DNA of 64,000 bases from positions 124,001 to 188,000 of the forward strand of contig NZ_VORU01000001.1 in assembly GCF_007997135.1 (NCBI RefSeq), written 5' to 3'. Of the stretch, positions 17,264 to 26,416 are shown piece after piece. Position numbers and translations under genes: made by a program. The notes below the pieces were generated by a model. That model worked only from the letters and a program-made list of their open reading frames with translations. It was not told the origin of the DNA and did no database searches. The DNA comes from Aequorivita lipolytica. Lineage in GTDB: Bacteria; Bacteroidota; Bacteroidia; Flavobacteriales; Flavobacteriaceae. Position 1 is the stretch's first letter. Each line of letters begins with the position of its first letter.

Positions 17264-18925
17264 ATGAAATATTTGGAAAGGTTTTTTGCATTTACGCTGC
17301 TTATAATTTTTCTGAATTCATGCGGCGTTTCAAAATTCCTTTATAATCGACCCGATGTTAGTAGTTATGATGCTACAATTCCTCAAAAAATAAAAATAAA
17401 CGATTCCACTTTTGTTGCTGGAAATAATTTTCTTTCAAAAAATAAACAGGGCCAATGGGAACTCTATGTGGAAGGAAATCCGTTACAGATTGGTAAAATA
17501 ACAGGGAGCCTCACACAGGATTTGATGCAAAAACAGGAAGCCATTTTTTTCAATAAAGTGGAAGATTTGGTGCCTTCAAAAGCGCAACAGTATTTGCTCC
17601 GAAAGTTTTTGGCGTATTATAATCGAAAAATGCACCTCCATATTCCAGAAGAATACAAAGCTGAAATCTACGGACTTTCGCAATATTCTTCTTCAAGCTT
17701 CGGCGAAATTGGCGAACCATATTTACGCTTGCTATATCTGCACGGCGCGCACGATATTGGACACGCATTGAAGGATTTGATGCTCGTGGGCTGTTCTTCT
17801 TTTGCGGTTTGGGGCGATAAAACTCTGGATGGAGAATTATTAATTGGAAGAAATTTCGACTTTTATGCGGGAGATGATTTTGCCAAAGAAAAAATAATAG
17901 CATTCGTAAATCCTTCTGAAGGCCACAAATTTATGTCGGTTACTTGGGGAGGAATGATGGGTGTGGTTTCCGGAATGAACGATCAAGGCTTGACGGTAAC
18001 TATTAATGCGGGAAAATCTGAAATTCCGCTGGTTGCAAAAACACCAATTTCTATTGTAACCCGCGAAATCTTGCAATATGCTTCAACCATTGAAGAAGCC
18101 GTTGCCATTGCAAAAAAGCGCGAAGTTTTTGTTTCCGAAGCCATTTTTGTGGGCAGCGCGAAAGATAAAAAAGCTGCAATTATAGAAGTTGCACCGGATA
18201 ATTTCGGTGTTTATGAAGTTGAAAATATGGATGAACTGATTTGCAGCAATCATTTTCAAAGTGAAGCGTATAAAAACGACGAACGAAATTTAAAGTGGAT
18301 TGCCGAAAGCCATTCGATGTATCGTTTTGAAAGAATGGAAGAACTTATTTCGGAAGACACAAAGATGAATGCTCTTGATGCCGTTGCGATACTTCGGAAT
18401 AAGGGGGGATTAAATAATAAAGAAATTGGGTTTGGAAATGAAAAAGCCTTGAACCAGCTTTTGGCGCATCACGGCATTATCTTTAGACCTGAAAGCAAAG
18501 AGGTTTGGGTTTCTTCAAATCCGTATCAGCTTGGTGAATTTATTTCGTATAATTTAGATGACATTTTCAGAAATAGAGAAGGAAACCCTGCAAAAACTTC
18601 CCTTTCAAATCCAAAACGAAACATTCCCGAAGATCCTTTTGTGCATTCCAAAGAATACAAAGATTACGAAGAATACCGAATTTTGGAGCGGGAAGTGGAA
18701 ACGGCAATTGAAAGCGGAGAAACTATTTCCACAGAAAAACTTTCCGCTTTGCAACAAAAAAATTCTGAGTATTGGAAACCCTATTATTTAACAGGAAAGT
18801 ATTACTTTGAAAAAAAGTATGATGCAGCGGCCAAAAAAGCTTTTGAAACAGCTCTGAGTAAGGAAATAACCACCGTTCCGGATAAAGAACAGATTGAAAA
18901 CTACATTCATAAATTAAGAAAATAA
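17264..18925 (+). CDS. C45-type acyltransferase/hydrolase lipoprotein
   Basis: A 553-residue lipoprotein (lipobox FLNSC, Cys20). The central domain resembles peptidase C45/acyl-CoA:6-aminopenicillanate acyltransferase, an Ntn hydrolase: Cys177 in VGCSSFAVWG is the probable nucleophile, followed by LLIGRNFDF and WGGMMGVVSGMNDQGL. Family members process themselves before the cysteine; whether that occurs here is unknown. The last about 80 residues look like a TPR-type helical tail. Location in the envelope and co-occurrence with the exporter suggest a late acylation or deacylation step on the pigment. Confidence 0.78.
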   Translation: MKYLERFFAFTLLIIFLNSCGVSKFLYNRPDVSSYDATIPQKIKINDSTFVAGNNFLSKNKQGQWELYVEGNPLQIGKITGSLTQDLMQKQEAIFFNKVEDLVPSKAQQYLLRKFLAYYNRKMHLHIPEEYKAEIYGLSQYSSSSFGEIGEPYLRLLYLHGAHDIGHALKDLMLVGCSSFAVWGDKTLDGELLIGRNFDFYAGDDFAKEKIIAFVNPSEGHKFMSVTWGGMMGVVSGMNDQGLTVTINAGKSEIPLVAKTPISIVTREILQYASTIEEAVAIAKKREVFVSEAIFVGSAKDKKAAIIEVAPDNFGVYEVENMDELICSNHFQSEAYKNDERNLKWIAESHSMYRFERMEELISEDTKMNALDAVAILRNKGGLNNKEIGFGNEKALNQLLAHHGIIFRPESKEVWVSSNPYQLGEFISYNLDDIFRNREGNPAKTSLSNPKRNIPEDPFVHSKEYKDYEEYRILEREVETAIESGETISTEKLSALQQKNSEYWKPYYLTGKYYFEKKYDAAAKKAFETALSKEITTVPDKEQIENYIHKLRK

Positions 18926-18977
18926 CTCTGTGCCTCTGTGGTTTATAATCCACCACGAAGGCACAGAAAATACAGAG
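18926..18977. repeat. long imperfect inverted repeat, copy 2 (tgcctctgtggt family)
   Basis: The element reads ctctgtgcctctgtggt at its left side and ends in gaaggcacagaaaatacagag, a mirror with a few mismatches. The core TGCCTCTGTGGT is identical to that of the copy at 9868-9928. It starts immediately after the stop codon of the C45 gene and ends 13 bases before the ligase gene, so it may affect read-through into that gene. Confidence 0.75.
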
Positions 18978-18990
18978 AAAACAAATAGAA

Positions 18991-20280
18991 ATGACCCCAG
19001 AAATAGAAAAAGCATCCAAAGAAGAAATAAAAACTTTTCAGGAAGAAAAACTGAAGGAAATGCTTCGATATTTGGAGAATAATTCACCATTTTACCAGCG
19101 CTTTTTCAAAGAGAACAGCATTCATATTTCTGAAATAAAGACGTTGGAAGACCTTAAGAAAATTCCTGTAACCACAAAAGACCATCTTCAGCAATTCAAC
19201 AATGATTTTATCTGTGTTCCCAAATCTGAAATCATAGATTATGTAACAACTTCGGGCACTTTGGGTGATCCTGTAACTTTTGCTTTGACCGATAATGATT
19301 TAGAACGTTTGGCTTACAACGAAGCAATTTCGTTTGCTTGTTGCGGGGTTGGCAAAGAAGATACTTTGCAGTTAATGACTACAATGGACCGCCGTTTTAT
19401 GGCCGGGTTGGCGTATTTTTTGGGTGCGCGAAAACTGGGCTCGGGTATCATTCGCGTGGGTTCGGGTATTCCGGAGCTTCAGTGGGATACCATTTTGAAG
19501 TTTAAACCAACGTATTTAATCACCGTTCCGTCCTTTCTTTTGAAATTGATTGAATACGCGCAACAGCACGAAATCGATTTAAAAAACACGGGCGTTAAAG
19601 CTGTTATCTGCATCGGCGAGCCTATCCGCGAGCAGGATTTTTCATTGAACATTTTGGCGAAAAAGATAAAAAAGGATTGGGATATTGAACTTTTTTCAAC
19701 TTACGCTTCCACCGAAATGAGTACGGCTTTCAACGAATGTGAAATACACAATGGCGGCCACCATCACCCGGAACTTATAATTGCTGAAATTCTGGATGAA
19801 AATAATTTACCGGTTTCCGAAGGAGAAGTAGGTGAGTTGACAATAACAACTTTGGGCGTTGAAGCTATGCCGTTGTTAAGATTTAAAACTGGCGATATGG
19901 TTCAGGCTTACAATGAACCGTGCAAATGTGGCAGAAACACTTTGCGTTTGGGCCCCGTTGTGGGTCGTAAAAAGCAGATGATAAAATACAAAGGGACGAC
20001 GCTCTATCCGCCTGCTATGTATAATATTCTCAATGATTTTTCTGGAATTGAAAACTATGTAATTGAGATTTTCCACAATGAATTGGGCACCGATGAAATA
20101 TTGATAAAGATTGCTGCCGACTCTATTTCAGAAGAATTATTGTTGGAAATAAAAGATCATTTCCGAGCAAAATTACGCGTAGCACCGAAGATTGAATATG
20201 CTACTTTAGAAGAAATTCAGGCGCTTCGTAACCCGCCATTAAGTCGCAAACCGATTGAGTTGATTGATAGAAGAAAATAA
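18991..20280 (+). CDS. PaaK-like adenylate-forming ligase of the pigment cluster
   Basis: A 429-residue ANL-superfamily enzyme of the phenylacetate-CoA ligase type. The phosphate-binding loop is TTSGTLGDP at 86-94; FSTYASTEM is the adenine/acyl motif, LLRFKTGDM the ATP-ribose contact, and the CKCGRN stretch is typical of PaaK proteins. It would activate an aromatic acid, such as a cinnamate-type starter, as adenylate for transfer to CoA or ACP. That is the expected priming step of aryl-polyene/flexirubin synthesis. It is the last gene of the cluster and ends 2 bases from a convergent gene. Confidence 0.87.
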   Translation: MTPEIEKASKEEIKTFQEEKLKEMLRYLENNSPFYQRFFKENSIHISEIKTLEDLKKIPVTTKDHLQQFNNDFICVPKSEIIDYVTTSGTLGDPVTFALTDNDLERLAYNEAISFACCGVGKEDTLQLMTTMDRRFMAGLAYFLGARKLGSGIIRVGSGIPELQWDTILKFKPTYLITVPSFLLKLIEYAQQHEIDLKNTGVKAVICIGEPIREQDFSLNILAKKIKKDWDIELFSTYASTEMSTAFNECEIHNGGHHHPELIIAEILDENNLPVSEGEVGELTITTLGVEAMPLLRFKTGDMVQAYNEPCKCGRNTLRLGPVVGRKKQMIKYKGTTLYPPAMYNILNDFSGIENYVIEIFHNELGTDEILIKIAADSISEELLLEIKDHFRAKLRVAPKIEYATLEEIQALRNPPLSRKPIELIDRRK

Positions 20281-20282
20281 TA

Positions 20283-20864
20283 TTATTCTTCAATGGGAAC
20301 GCTTTCCTGCATGAGTTTCCAACTGTATTTTTTCTCGCTCTTTCTGTCCATATTAAAAACCGAATAATAACGAAGCAGTTGCGTACTGTCTTTTTGGTTA
20401 TTGATAATTGGCACTAAAGTATCCATCATATTGCTCTTATGGATTGCAAAGCGGTTTACTGGTTGTGTCCAGATAGAGTCATTCCAAACGAAAAGATAAT
20501 ATTCATTAAAATTTGTATCCTTAAGTTTTGCGTTTACCAACAGAACATCTTTTTTAAAATTCTTAAGCTTTATAACTTGCAGTTCGGCGCCAATACTCTC
20601 GGGAATGATTATTTCAGGCAATTTTTTTTGTTCAAATTGAACACGAGTAGTTTCATTAACCGTGTCAATATGCTTCACATAGGCATAAATAGAATCTTGG
20701 GTTCCAAAAAAATCTGCTTTCAGCGCACCCTTCGGAAGTACAGGGTGTTTATCTATAATAACGAGAGGCTTCTCTACAACAAAATCTGTTGCTGGTTCTT
20801 TTCTATCGTTAAGTTTTTTACAGCCTAGAAACAAGGAGAGTATTGATATAAGAAAATACTTCAT
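20283..20864 (-). CDS. lipoprotein of unknown function
   Basis: A 193-residue lipoprotein with a short signal peptide and the lipobox SLFLGC (Cys15). The mature part has predicted beta strands (FGTQDSIYAYVKHID, ELQVIKLKNFKKDVLLVNA) and a C-terminal YSWKLMQESVPIEE. No domain is recognised. It directly abuts the universal stress protein gene upstream and probably shares its transcript. The 3' ends of this gene and the ligase gene are separated by 2 bases in an AT-rich imperfect palindrome (about 20270-20292). Confidence 0.65.
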   Translation of the reverse strand: MKYFLISILSLFLGCKKLNDRKEPATDFVVEKPLVIIDKHPVLPKGALKADFFGTQDSIYAYVKHIDTVNETTRVQFEQKKLPEIIIPESIGAELQVIKLKNFKKDVLLVNAKLKDTNFNEYYLFVWNDSIWTQPVNRFAIHKSNMMDTLVPIINNQKDSTQLLRYYSVFNMDRKSEKKYSWKLMQESVPIEE

Positions 20865-21686
20865 TTAAATTTTAAAAGTAATGACCGGCATATTGGCGTG
20901 GTTTACCATGTCTTCACTGATGCTTCCATTAAAAAAATGTGAAATCCCTTTACGTCCGTGTGTGCCCATACCAATAAGTTGCGCGTTGATGTGTTTCGCA
21001 AAGTTCAAGATTCCTTTTTCCACGGCAGTATCATTGTAAATGTTAAGGGTGTAGTTTTCAACCGCCATTCCGCGAACAAAATTTTCCATAATTTCTTGGG
21101 CTTGAGCAGAGGTTTTAAATCCTGCAGGTGTGTTTACAAAAAGTAAGTGCATCCTGGCTCCAACCTTTTCAGCAAAACTTTGGGCTTTTCTCAATGCAAT
21201 ACGCCCTTCTTCAGAAAAATCTGTAGCGAAGACAAAATCCTTAATATCAAATTCCTGATGATTATTTTTAATTACAAGAACTGGTATTTTAGAAGTGCGA
21301 ACCACTTTTTCAGTATTACTGCCCACAAACATTTCCTTAAAACCGCTGGCGCCATTGGAACCCATCACTATAAGATCTATATTATTTTTCTTGCAGGCCT
21401 CTTCAATATCTTCGTAAATCTCGTTGTGGCCAATAGCTTCATTAAGTGTAATGCCATTTAAATAGGGTTTTTGCCTAAGATCAATGAACCTTTTTTCAGC
21501 GAGTTTTATAAAAAATAAAGATTCTGGAAGGCTGCCCGAATCACTTGAGGTAGCCAAATGCAGTGGCATTTCCATTGAGTGGAGTACGAAGATTTCACTG
21601 TTGTGTTTATTCGCAATTTTTAGAGCAACTTTCAGCGCGTTTTCAGCTTGTTCGGAAAAATCTGTTGGGACGAGGATACGTTTCAT
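20865..21686 (-). CDS. tandem-domain universal stress protein
   Basis: A 273-residue protein made of two UspA domains (about 1-145 and 146-273). Domain 1 starts KRILVPTDFSEQAENAL and ends with the nucleotide-binding motif GSNGASGFKEMFVGSNTE. Domain 2 starts DFVFATDFSEEGRIAL and ends GTHGRKGISHFFNGSISE. Both have the G-x2-G-x9-G(S/T) pattern of ATP-binding UspA proteins. It is likely a cytoplasmic stress-response protein; its targets are unknown. A TATTTTTG box lies upstream on the same strand. Confidence 0.9.
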   Translation of the reverse strand: MKRILVPTDFSEQAENALKVALKIANKHNSEIFVLHSMEMPLHLATSSDSGSLPESLFFIKLAEKRFIDLRQKPYLNGITLNEAIGHNEIYEDIEEACKKNNIDLIVMGSNGASGFKEMFVGSNTEKVVRTSKIPVLVIKNNHQEFDIKDFVFATDFSEEGRIALRKAQSFAEKVGARMHLLFVNTPAGFKTSAQAQEIMENFVRGMAVENYTLNIYNDTAVEKGILNFAKHINAQLIGMGTHGRKGISHFFNGSISEDMVNHANMPVITFKI

Positions 21687-21725
21687 AAATAATGGTTGTT
21701 TAGTTTTTTTTGAAGCATTAAATTA

Positions 21726-21733
21726 CAAAAATA
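21726..21733 (-). promoter_or_regulatory. candidate -7 box for the universal stress protein gene
   Basis: On the minus strand this reads TATTTTTG, matching the Bacteroidota -7 consensus TAnnTTTG. It lies 40 bases upstream of the start codon at 21686. I see no good -33 TTG element at the usual spacing, so support rests on the -7 box alone. Confidence 0.4.
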
Positions 21734-21773
21734 AATCGTTTGCCCTTGGTTTTTATAATATTAAAAAATATAG

Positions 21774-21781
21774 TATATTTG
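21774..21781 (+). promoter_or_regulatory. candidate -7 promoter box of the rimP-nusA-infB operon
   Basis: TATATTTG matches the TAnnTTTG consensus exactly, in an AT-rich tract. It would start transcription near 21788, giving a leader of about 55 bases that contains the hairpin at 21807-21831. The upstream -33 element is weak: the TTG at 21746 is about 25 bases away, more than the usual spacing of about 20. Confidence 0.6.
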
Positions 21782-21806
21782 CACCGAATTTGATACGAAA
21801 ATATCT

Positions 21807-21831
21807 GAGGGGACTAAAGTCCCCTCTTTTT
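21807..21831 (+). terminator. intrinsic-terminator-like hairpin in the rimP leader (candidate attenuator)
   Basis: GAGGGGAC (21807-21814) pairs perfectly with GTCCCCTC (21819-21826) across a TAAA loop and is followed by five Ts. It lies between the promoter box at 21774 and the rimP start at 21842, so it cannot end an upstream plus-strand gene. It would cut off the operon's own transcripts unless read-through is controlled. Confidence 0.8.
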
Positions 21832-21841
21832 ATAGCTAAAA

Positions 21842-22306
21842 ATGATGCGTGAAAAAGTAGCAGAACTGCTGAAAAATGCGCTGGAAGAGAACGAGTCACT
21901 GTTTTTGATCGACCTAAATATTTCTGAAGACAATCAAATAAGGGTCATTCTGGACGGCGATGAAGGCGTTACAGTGGAAGATTGTATTGGCGTAAGCCGT
22001 CAAATAGAGCATAATCTTGATAGAGAAGAATACGATTTTTCTTTAGAGGTTATGTCTGCCGGCGTTTCAGAACCATTGACTTTACCAAGGCAGTACAAAA
22101 AGAATTTGGGCAGAAACCTAAAGATAAAAACCAAGAACGGCGAAAAAATTGAAGGCGAATTAACCGCTGTAAACGACGAGGACTTTACCTTAAAATGGTC
22201 TGCGCGCGAGCCCAAACCAGTTGGTAAAGGAAAGATTACCGTTCAAAAAGAGGCAACCTTGCCTTATAAAGATATTATGGAAGCAAAAGTGATGATAACA
22301 TTTTAA
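21842..22306 (+). CDS. rimP: ribosome maturation factor RimP
   Basis: A 154-residue protein with the RimP pattern: an N-terminal alpha/beta domain ([25 protein letters not shown] cut into strands) containing [16 protein letters not shown], then [13 protein letters not shown] and the C-terminal Sm-like domain ([19 protein letters not shown]). RimP is needed for 30S subunit maturation. It heads the classical rimP-nusA-infB order. Start ATG at 21842 (or the adjacent ATG at 21845). Confidence 0.95.
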   Translation: MMREKVAELLKNALEENESLFLIDLNISEDNQIRVILDGDEGVTVEDCIGVSRQIEHNLDREEYDFSLEVMSAGVSEPLTLPRQYKKNLGRNLKIKTKNGEKIEGELTAVNDEDFTLKWSAREPKPVGKGKITVQKEATLPYKDIMEAKVMITF

Positions 22307-22316
22307 TTGGATTGAT

Positions 22317-23549
22317 ATGGAAAATTTAGCACTAATCGATTCTTTTTCAGAATTTAAGGACGACAAGCAAATAGACCGAGTAACGCTTATGGCGATACTG
22401 GAGGAAGTTTTCAGAAATGCACTGAAAAAAAAGTATGGAAGTGATGATAACTTTGATATAATTGTAAACCCAGATAAAGGCGATCTTGAAATTTGGAGAA
22501 ACCGTATTGTGGTTGCAGATGGAGAAGTGGAAGACCCGAATGAGGAAATATCCCTATCGGCCGCCCAAAAAATAGAGCCGGATTTTGAAATTGGCGAGGA
22601 CGTTTCTGAAGAAGTAAAACTTATTGACCTTGGCCGTCGTTCTATTTTGGCGCTGCGTCAAAATCTTATTTCGAAAATTCACGAGCACGACAATACCATT
22701 ATCTATAAGCAGTTTAAAGATTTGGAAGGTGAAATTTACACTGCCGAAGTACATCACATTCGTCATCGTGCCGTTATTCTTTTAGATGATGAAGGTAACG
22801 AGATAATTCTTCCGAAGGAAAAACAAATTCCTTCAGATTTTTTCAGAAAAGGAGATAACGTTCGCGGTATTATTGAAAGTGTAGATCTTAAAGGAAACAA
22901 GCCTACAATTATCATGAGCCGTGCCGCACCAGTTTTTCTTGAAAAATTATTTGAACAGGAAATCCCAGAAGTTTTTGACGGTTTGATTACTGTTAAAAAA
23001 GTAGTTCGTATTCCAGGCGAAAAAGCCAAAGTTGCTGTAGATTCTTACGATGATCGTATTGACCCAGTAGGCGCTTGTGTTGGGATGAAAGGATCTCGAA
23101 TTCACGGAATTGTTCGCGAACTAGGCAACGAGAACATAGACGTAATTAATTATACCAGTAACCTTACCTTGTATATAACGCGGGCGCTTAGCCCTGCAAA
23201 GGTTACTTCGGTTAAAATTGATGAAGTTAAAAAACGCGCTGAGGTAATTCTTCGCCCAGAAGAAGTAAGTAAAGCAATCGGTCGTGGCGGACACAATATA
23301 CGCTTGGCTGGACAGTTGACAGGTTATGAAATAGACGTGCTTCGTGAAGGCGCGGAAGAAGATGTGGAGTTGACTGAATTCTCTGACGAAATAGAAGGCT
23401 GGATTATTCAAGAATTCAGCAAAATAGGTTTAGACACCGCAAAAAGTGTATTGGAACATGACATCAACGATTTGGTAAAACGTACCGATCTTGAAGAAGA
23501 AACAATACGTGATGTAATAAATATATTAAAAGAAGAATTTGAAGAGTAG
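22317..23549 (+). CDS. nusA: transcription termination/antitermination factor NusA
   Basis: A 410-residue NusA. The N-terminal RNA-polymerase-binding domain (LIDSFSEFKDDKQIDRVTL) is followed by an S1 domain and KH1, which includes DPVGACVGMKGSRI. KH2 carries AIGRGGHNIRLAGQLTGY, and a short C-terminal helical region (FSKIGLDTAKSVLEHDINDL) closes the protein. It binds RNA polymerase and nascent RNA and affects pausing and termination. Its place behind a terminator-like leader makes feedback on its own operon possible. Confidence 0.97.
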   Translation: MENLALIDSFSEFKDDKQIDRVTLMAILEEVFRNALKKKYGSDDNFDIIVNPDKGDLEIWRNRIVVADGEVEDPNEEISLSAAQKIEPDFEIGEDVSEEVKLIDLGRRSILALRQNLISKIHEHDNTIIYKQFKDLEGEIYTAEVHHIRHRAVILLDDEGNEIILPKEKQIPSDFFRKGDNVRGIIESVDLKGNKPTIIMSRAAPVFLEKLFEQEIPEVFDGLITVKKVVRIPGEKAKVAVDSYDDRIDPVGACVGMKGSRIHGIVRELGNENIDVINYTSNLTLYITRALSPAKVTSVKIDEVKKRAEVILRPEEVSKAIGRGGHNIRLAGQLTGYEIDVLREGAEEDVELTEFSDEIEGWIIQEFSKIGLDTAKSVLEHDINDLVKRTDLEEETIRDVINILKEEFEE

Positions 23550-23608
23550 TTGAAACTTAACTACTTTTATACAAATTTTTTAAAAAGACAAAACAGGAAA
23601 AAGCATTT

Positions 23609-26395
23609 ATGGCTGAAGTAAAATCGATAAGGCTAAACAAGGTATTGCGCGAATTCAATATTTCGTTGGATCGTGCTGTGGAATTCTTAAAGGACCAGGG
23701 TTACGAAGTTGAAGCACGTCCTACCACAAAAATTTCCAACGAGGAATACGAAGTTCTTTTTGAAGAGTTTGAAACCGACAAGAGTAAAAAAGTAGCTTCC
23801 AAGGAAGTAGGTGAAGAAAAACGCAAGGAGAAAGAAGAATTGCGCTTGGAACGCGAGCGTGAGCTTGAAGAAAAGCAGAAGAAGGAGGAAGCTTCCCGCG
23901 TTATAAAAGCTGAAGCAAAACTGGATGGCCCAAAACAAGTAGGCAAAATCGACCTTGATGGCGGAAAGGCCAAAAAAGCAGAGCCGAAAACTGAAGAAAA
24001 ACTAGTTGAAGCCAAGAAAGAAGAAAAGCCTGAAGTTATAATTGAAAAGCCTAAGGTTGAGAAACCTGAGAAAGAGAAACCTGAGGAAGAGAAGAAAGAA
24101 ACCGAAGAAGCTAAAACAGTTGCTCCAGCTGCGAAAGAGGAAAAGGTTGAGAAACCTGCTGAAAAAGTGAAAGAAGCCCCTGTCGTAAAGGAAGAACCAA
24201 TAGAAGAGCCAAAAGCAGAAGCTTCCAAAGAATCAGATACGGTAACAACCCAATATCGCAAACTGAACGGCCCTAATTTTACGGGTCAAAAAATTGATCT
24301 TACCCAGTTTAAAAAACCAGAAAAGAAGAAGGATCCCAAGGCTGACGATAAAAAAGACAAAAAAGGGAAAAGACGTCGCATAAGTAAGGAAGCTCCGAAA
24401 AATGGGCCTCCAGGGGGCGCGAACACTAGAGATAATCGTGGTGGTGGTTTAGCCAGAAAAGGGCGTAGCAACACGCCTAAAGAAGAGCCTAGCGAAGAAG
24501 ATGTACAAAAACAAGTACGCGAAACCTTGGAAAAACTTCAAGGTAAATCCTCAAAAGGAAAAGGTGCAAAATACCGTCGTGATAAACGTGATACACACCG
24601 CCAAAAATCTGAAAGCGATTTAGCACAGCAAGAAGCAGACAGTAAACTCATTAAAGTTACTGAGTTTGTTACCGCGAGTGAAATGGCAACGATGATGGAT
24701 GTTCCCGTTACAAAAATTATTTCAGCTTGTATGAGTTTGGGAATGATGGTAACAATGAACCAGCGTCTAGATGCAGAAACCTTGAGTATAGTTGCTGATG
24801 AATTTGGTTACGAAGTAGAATTCGTCAATGCAGATATTGAAGAATCTATCGATCGAAATGTAGATGCTCCGGAAGATCTTAAGCCCCGTGCGCCAATTGT
24901 TACCGTAATGGGTCACGTTGACCACGGTAAAACATCGCTTTTGGACTACATACGGAAAGAAAACGTAATTGCTGGTGAATCCGGTGGAATCACACAGCAC
25001 ATCGGTGCTTATGGGGTTGAGCTGGAGGGCGGACAAAAAATAGCGTTCCTAGATACACCAGGTCACGAAGCGTTTACAGCGATGCGCGCACGTGGAGCAC
25101 AGGTTACTGACCTTGCAATTATCGTGGTTGCGGCAGATGATGATATCATGCCACAAACCAAGGAAGCCATAAGCCATGCGCAAGCGGCGGGTGTTCCAAT
25201 AGTTTTTGCTATAAACAAGATAGATAAGCCCAGTGCAAATCCGGAAAAAATAAAAGAAGGACTTGCCCAAATGAACCTATTGGTTGAAGATTGGGGCGGA
25301 AAAATACAATCGCACGATATTTCGGCTAAAACTGGAGATGGTGTAAAGGAGCTACTTGAAAAGGTATTGCTGGAAGCCGAATTGCTAGAGCTACAAGCAA
25401 ACCCTAATCGCCGAGCCAATGGCACCGTTGTGGAAGCATTCCTAGATAAAGGCCGTGGCTATGTTTCAACAGTATTGGTGCAGGGCGGAACCCTAAAAGT
25501 GGGTGATTACGTTCTTGCCGGTCAGCACAGCGGAAAGGTAAAAGCAATGCAGGATGAGCGCGGCAATAACGTGAAAGAAGCGGGTCCATCAACCCCGGTT
25601 TCAGTATTAGGTTTAGATGGAGCGCCACAAGCGGGTGATAAATTTAACGTGTTTGACGATGAACGCGAAGCAAAAACCATAGCTACAAAACGTACACAAC
25701 TTCAGCGTGAGCAGTCTGTGAGAACGCAGCGCCACATTACGCTTGATGAAATTGGAAGACGTATTGCACTTGGTGACTTTAAGGAATTGAACATCATCCT
25801 TAAAGGTGACGTTGATGGTTCTGTGGAGGCACTGACAGATTCATTATTGAAACTTTCAACCGAAGAGATTCAAGTGAACATAATTCACAAAGCAGTTGGT
25901 CCTATCACCGAAAGTGATGTGCTTCTCGCTTCAGCTTCAGATGCTATTATTATTGGCTTCAACGTTCGCCCTATGGGTAACGCACGCCAGATTGCAGATA
26001 AGGAAGAAATTGATATCCGCACCTATTCTATCATCTACGACGCTATAAACGACGTAAAAGATGCGATGGAAGGAATGCTTTCACCAGTAATGAAGGAGGA
26101 AATTACCGGAACTGCTGAAATTCGTGAAACATTCAAAATCTCTAAAGTGGGAACCATTGCGGGATGTATGGTCTTAAGCGGAAAAATATTCCGAAACTCT
26201 GGCATCCGTCTTATTCGAGAAGGTGTAGTAATTTATACAGGAGAACTTGCTTCATTGAAACGTTTTAAAGACGATGTGAAGGAAGTAGCAAAAGGATATG
26301 ATTGTGGTATTCAGGTTAAAAACTATAATGATATTTATCAGAACGATATTATTGAATCGTTCCAAGAAGTTGCGGTGAAGAAAAAGTTGAAATAA
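23609..26395 (+). CDS. infB: translation initiation factor IF-2
   Basis: A 928-residue IF-2. After an N-terminal IF2_N-like segment (VLREFNISLDRAVEFLKDQG) comes a long Lys/Glu/Pro-rich linker (about 55-330). A second IF2_N domain follows near 350-400. The GTPase domain has G1 GHVDHGKT at 435-442, G3 DTPGHEAF, G4 NKID and G5 SAKTGDG, and domains II-IV complete the protein. It delivers fMet-tRNA to the 30S subunit. The long charged linker is usual in Bacteroidota. It starts 59 bases after nusA and ends before a clear terminator. Confidence 0.97.
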   Translation: MAEVKSIRLNKVLREFNISLDRAVEFLKDQGYEVEARPTTKISNEEYEVLFEEFETDKSKKVASKEVGEEKRKEKEELRLERERELEEKQKKEEASRVIKAEAKLDGPKQVGKIDLDGGKAKKAEPKTEEKLVEAKKEEKPEVIIEKPKVEKPEKEKPEEEKKETEEAKTVAPAAKEEKVEKPAEKVKEAPVVKEEPIEEPKAEASKESDTVTTQYRKLNGPNFTGQKIDLTQFKKPEKKKDPKADDKKDKKGKRRRISKEAPKNGPPGGANTRDNRGGGLARKGRSNTPKEEPSEEDVQKQVRETLEKLQGKSSKGKGAKYRRDKRDTHRQKSESDLAQQEADSKLIKVTEFVTASEMATMMDVPVTKIISACMSLGMMVTMNQRLDAETLSIVADEFGYEVEFVNADIEESIDRNVDAPEDLKPRAPIVTVMGHVDHGKTSLLDYIRKENVIAGESGGITQHIGAYGVELEGGQKIAFLDTPGHEAFTAMRARGAQVTDLAIIVVAADDDIMPQTKEAISHAQAAGVPIVFAINKIDKPSANPEKIKEGLAQMNLLVEDWGGKIQSHDISAKTGDGVKELLEKVLLEAELLELQANPNRRANGTVVEAFLDKGRGYVSTVLVQGGTLKVGDYVLAGQHSGKVKAMQDERGNNVKEAGPSTPVSVLGLDGAPQAGDKFNVFDDEREAKTIATKRTQLQREQSVRTQRHITLDEIGRRIALGDFKELNIILKGDVDGSVEALTDSLLKLSTEEIQVNIIHKAVGPITESDVLLASASDAIIIGFNVRPMGNARQIADKEEIDIRTYSIIYDAINDVKDAMEGMLSPVMKEEITGTAEIRETFKISKVGTIAGCMVLSGKIFRNSGIRLIREGVVIYTGELASLKRFKDDVKEVAKGYDCGIQVKNYNDIYQNDIIESFQEVAVKKKLK

Positions 26396-26416
26396 TTCAA
26401 TCTTTTTTCAAAAGAT

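Noticed and set aside
23701-24261. 186-codon minus-strand open frame rich in Ser and Phe
   Set aside because: It is the antisense of the Lys/Glu-rich IF-2 linker, whose codon composition produces open antisense frames; it has no start context or domain.
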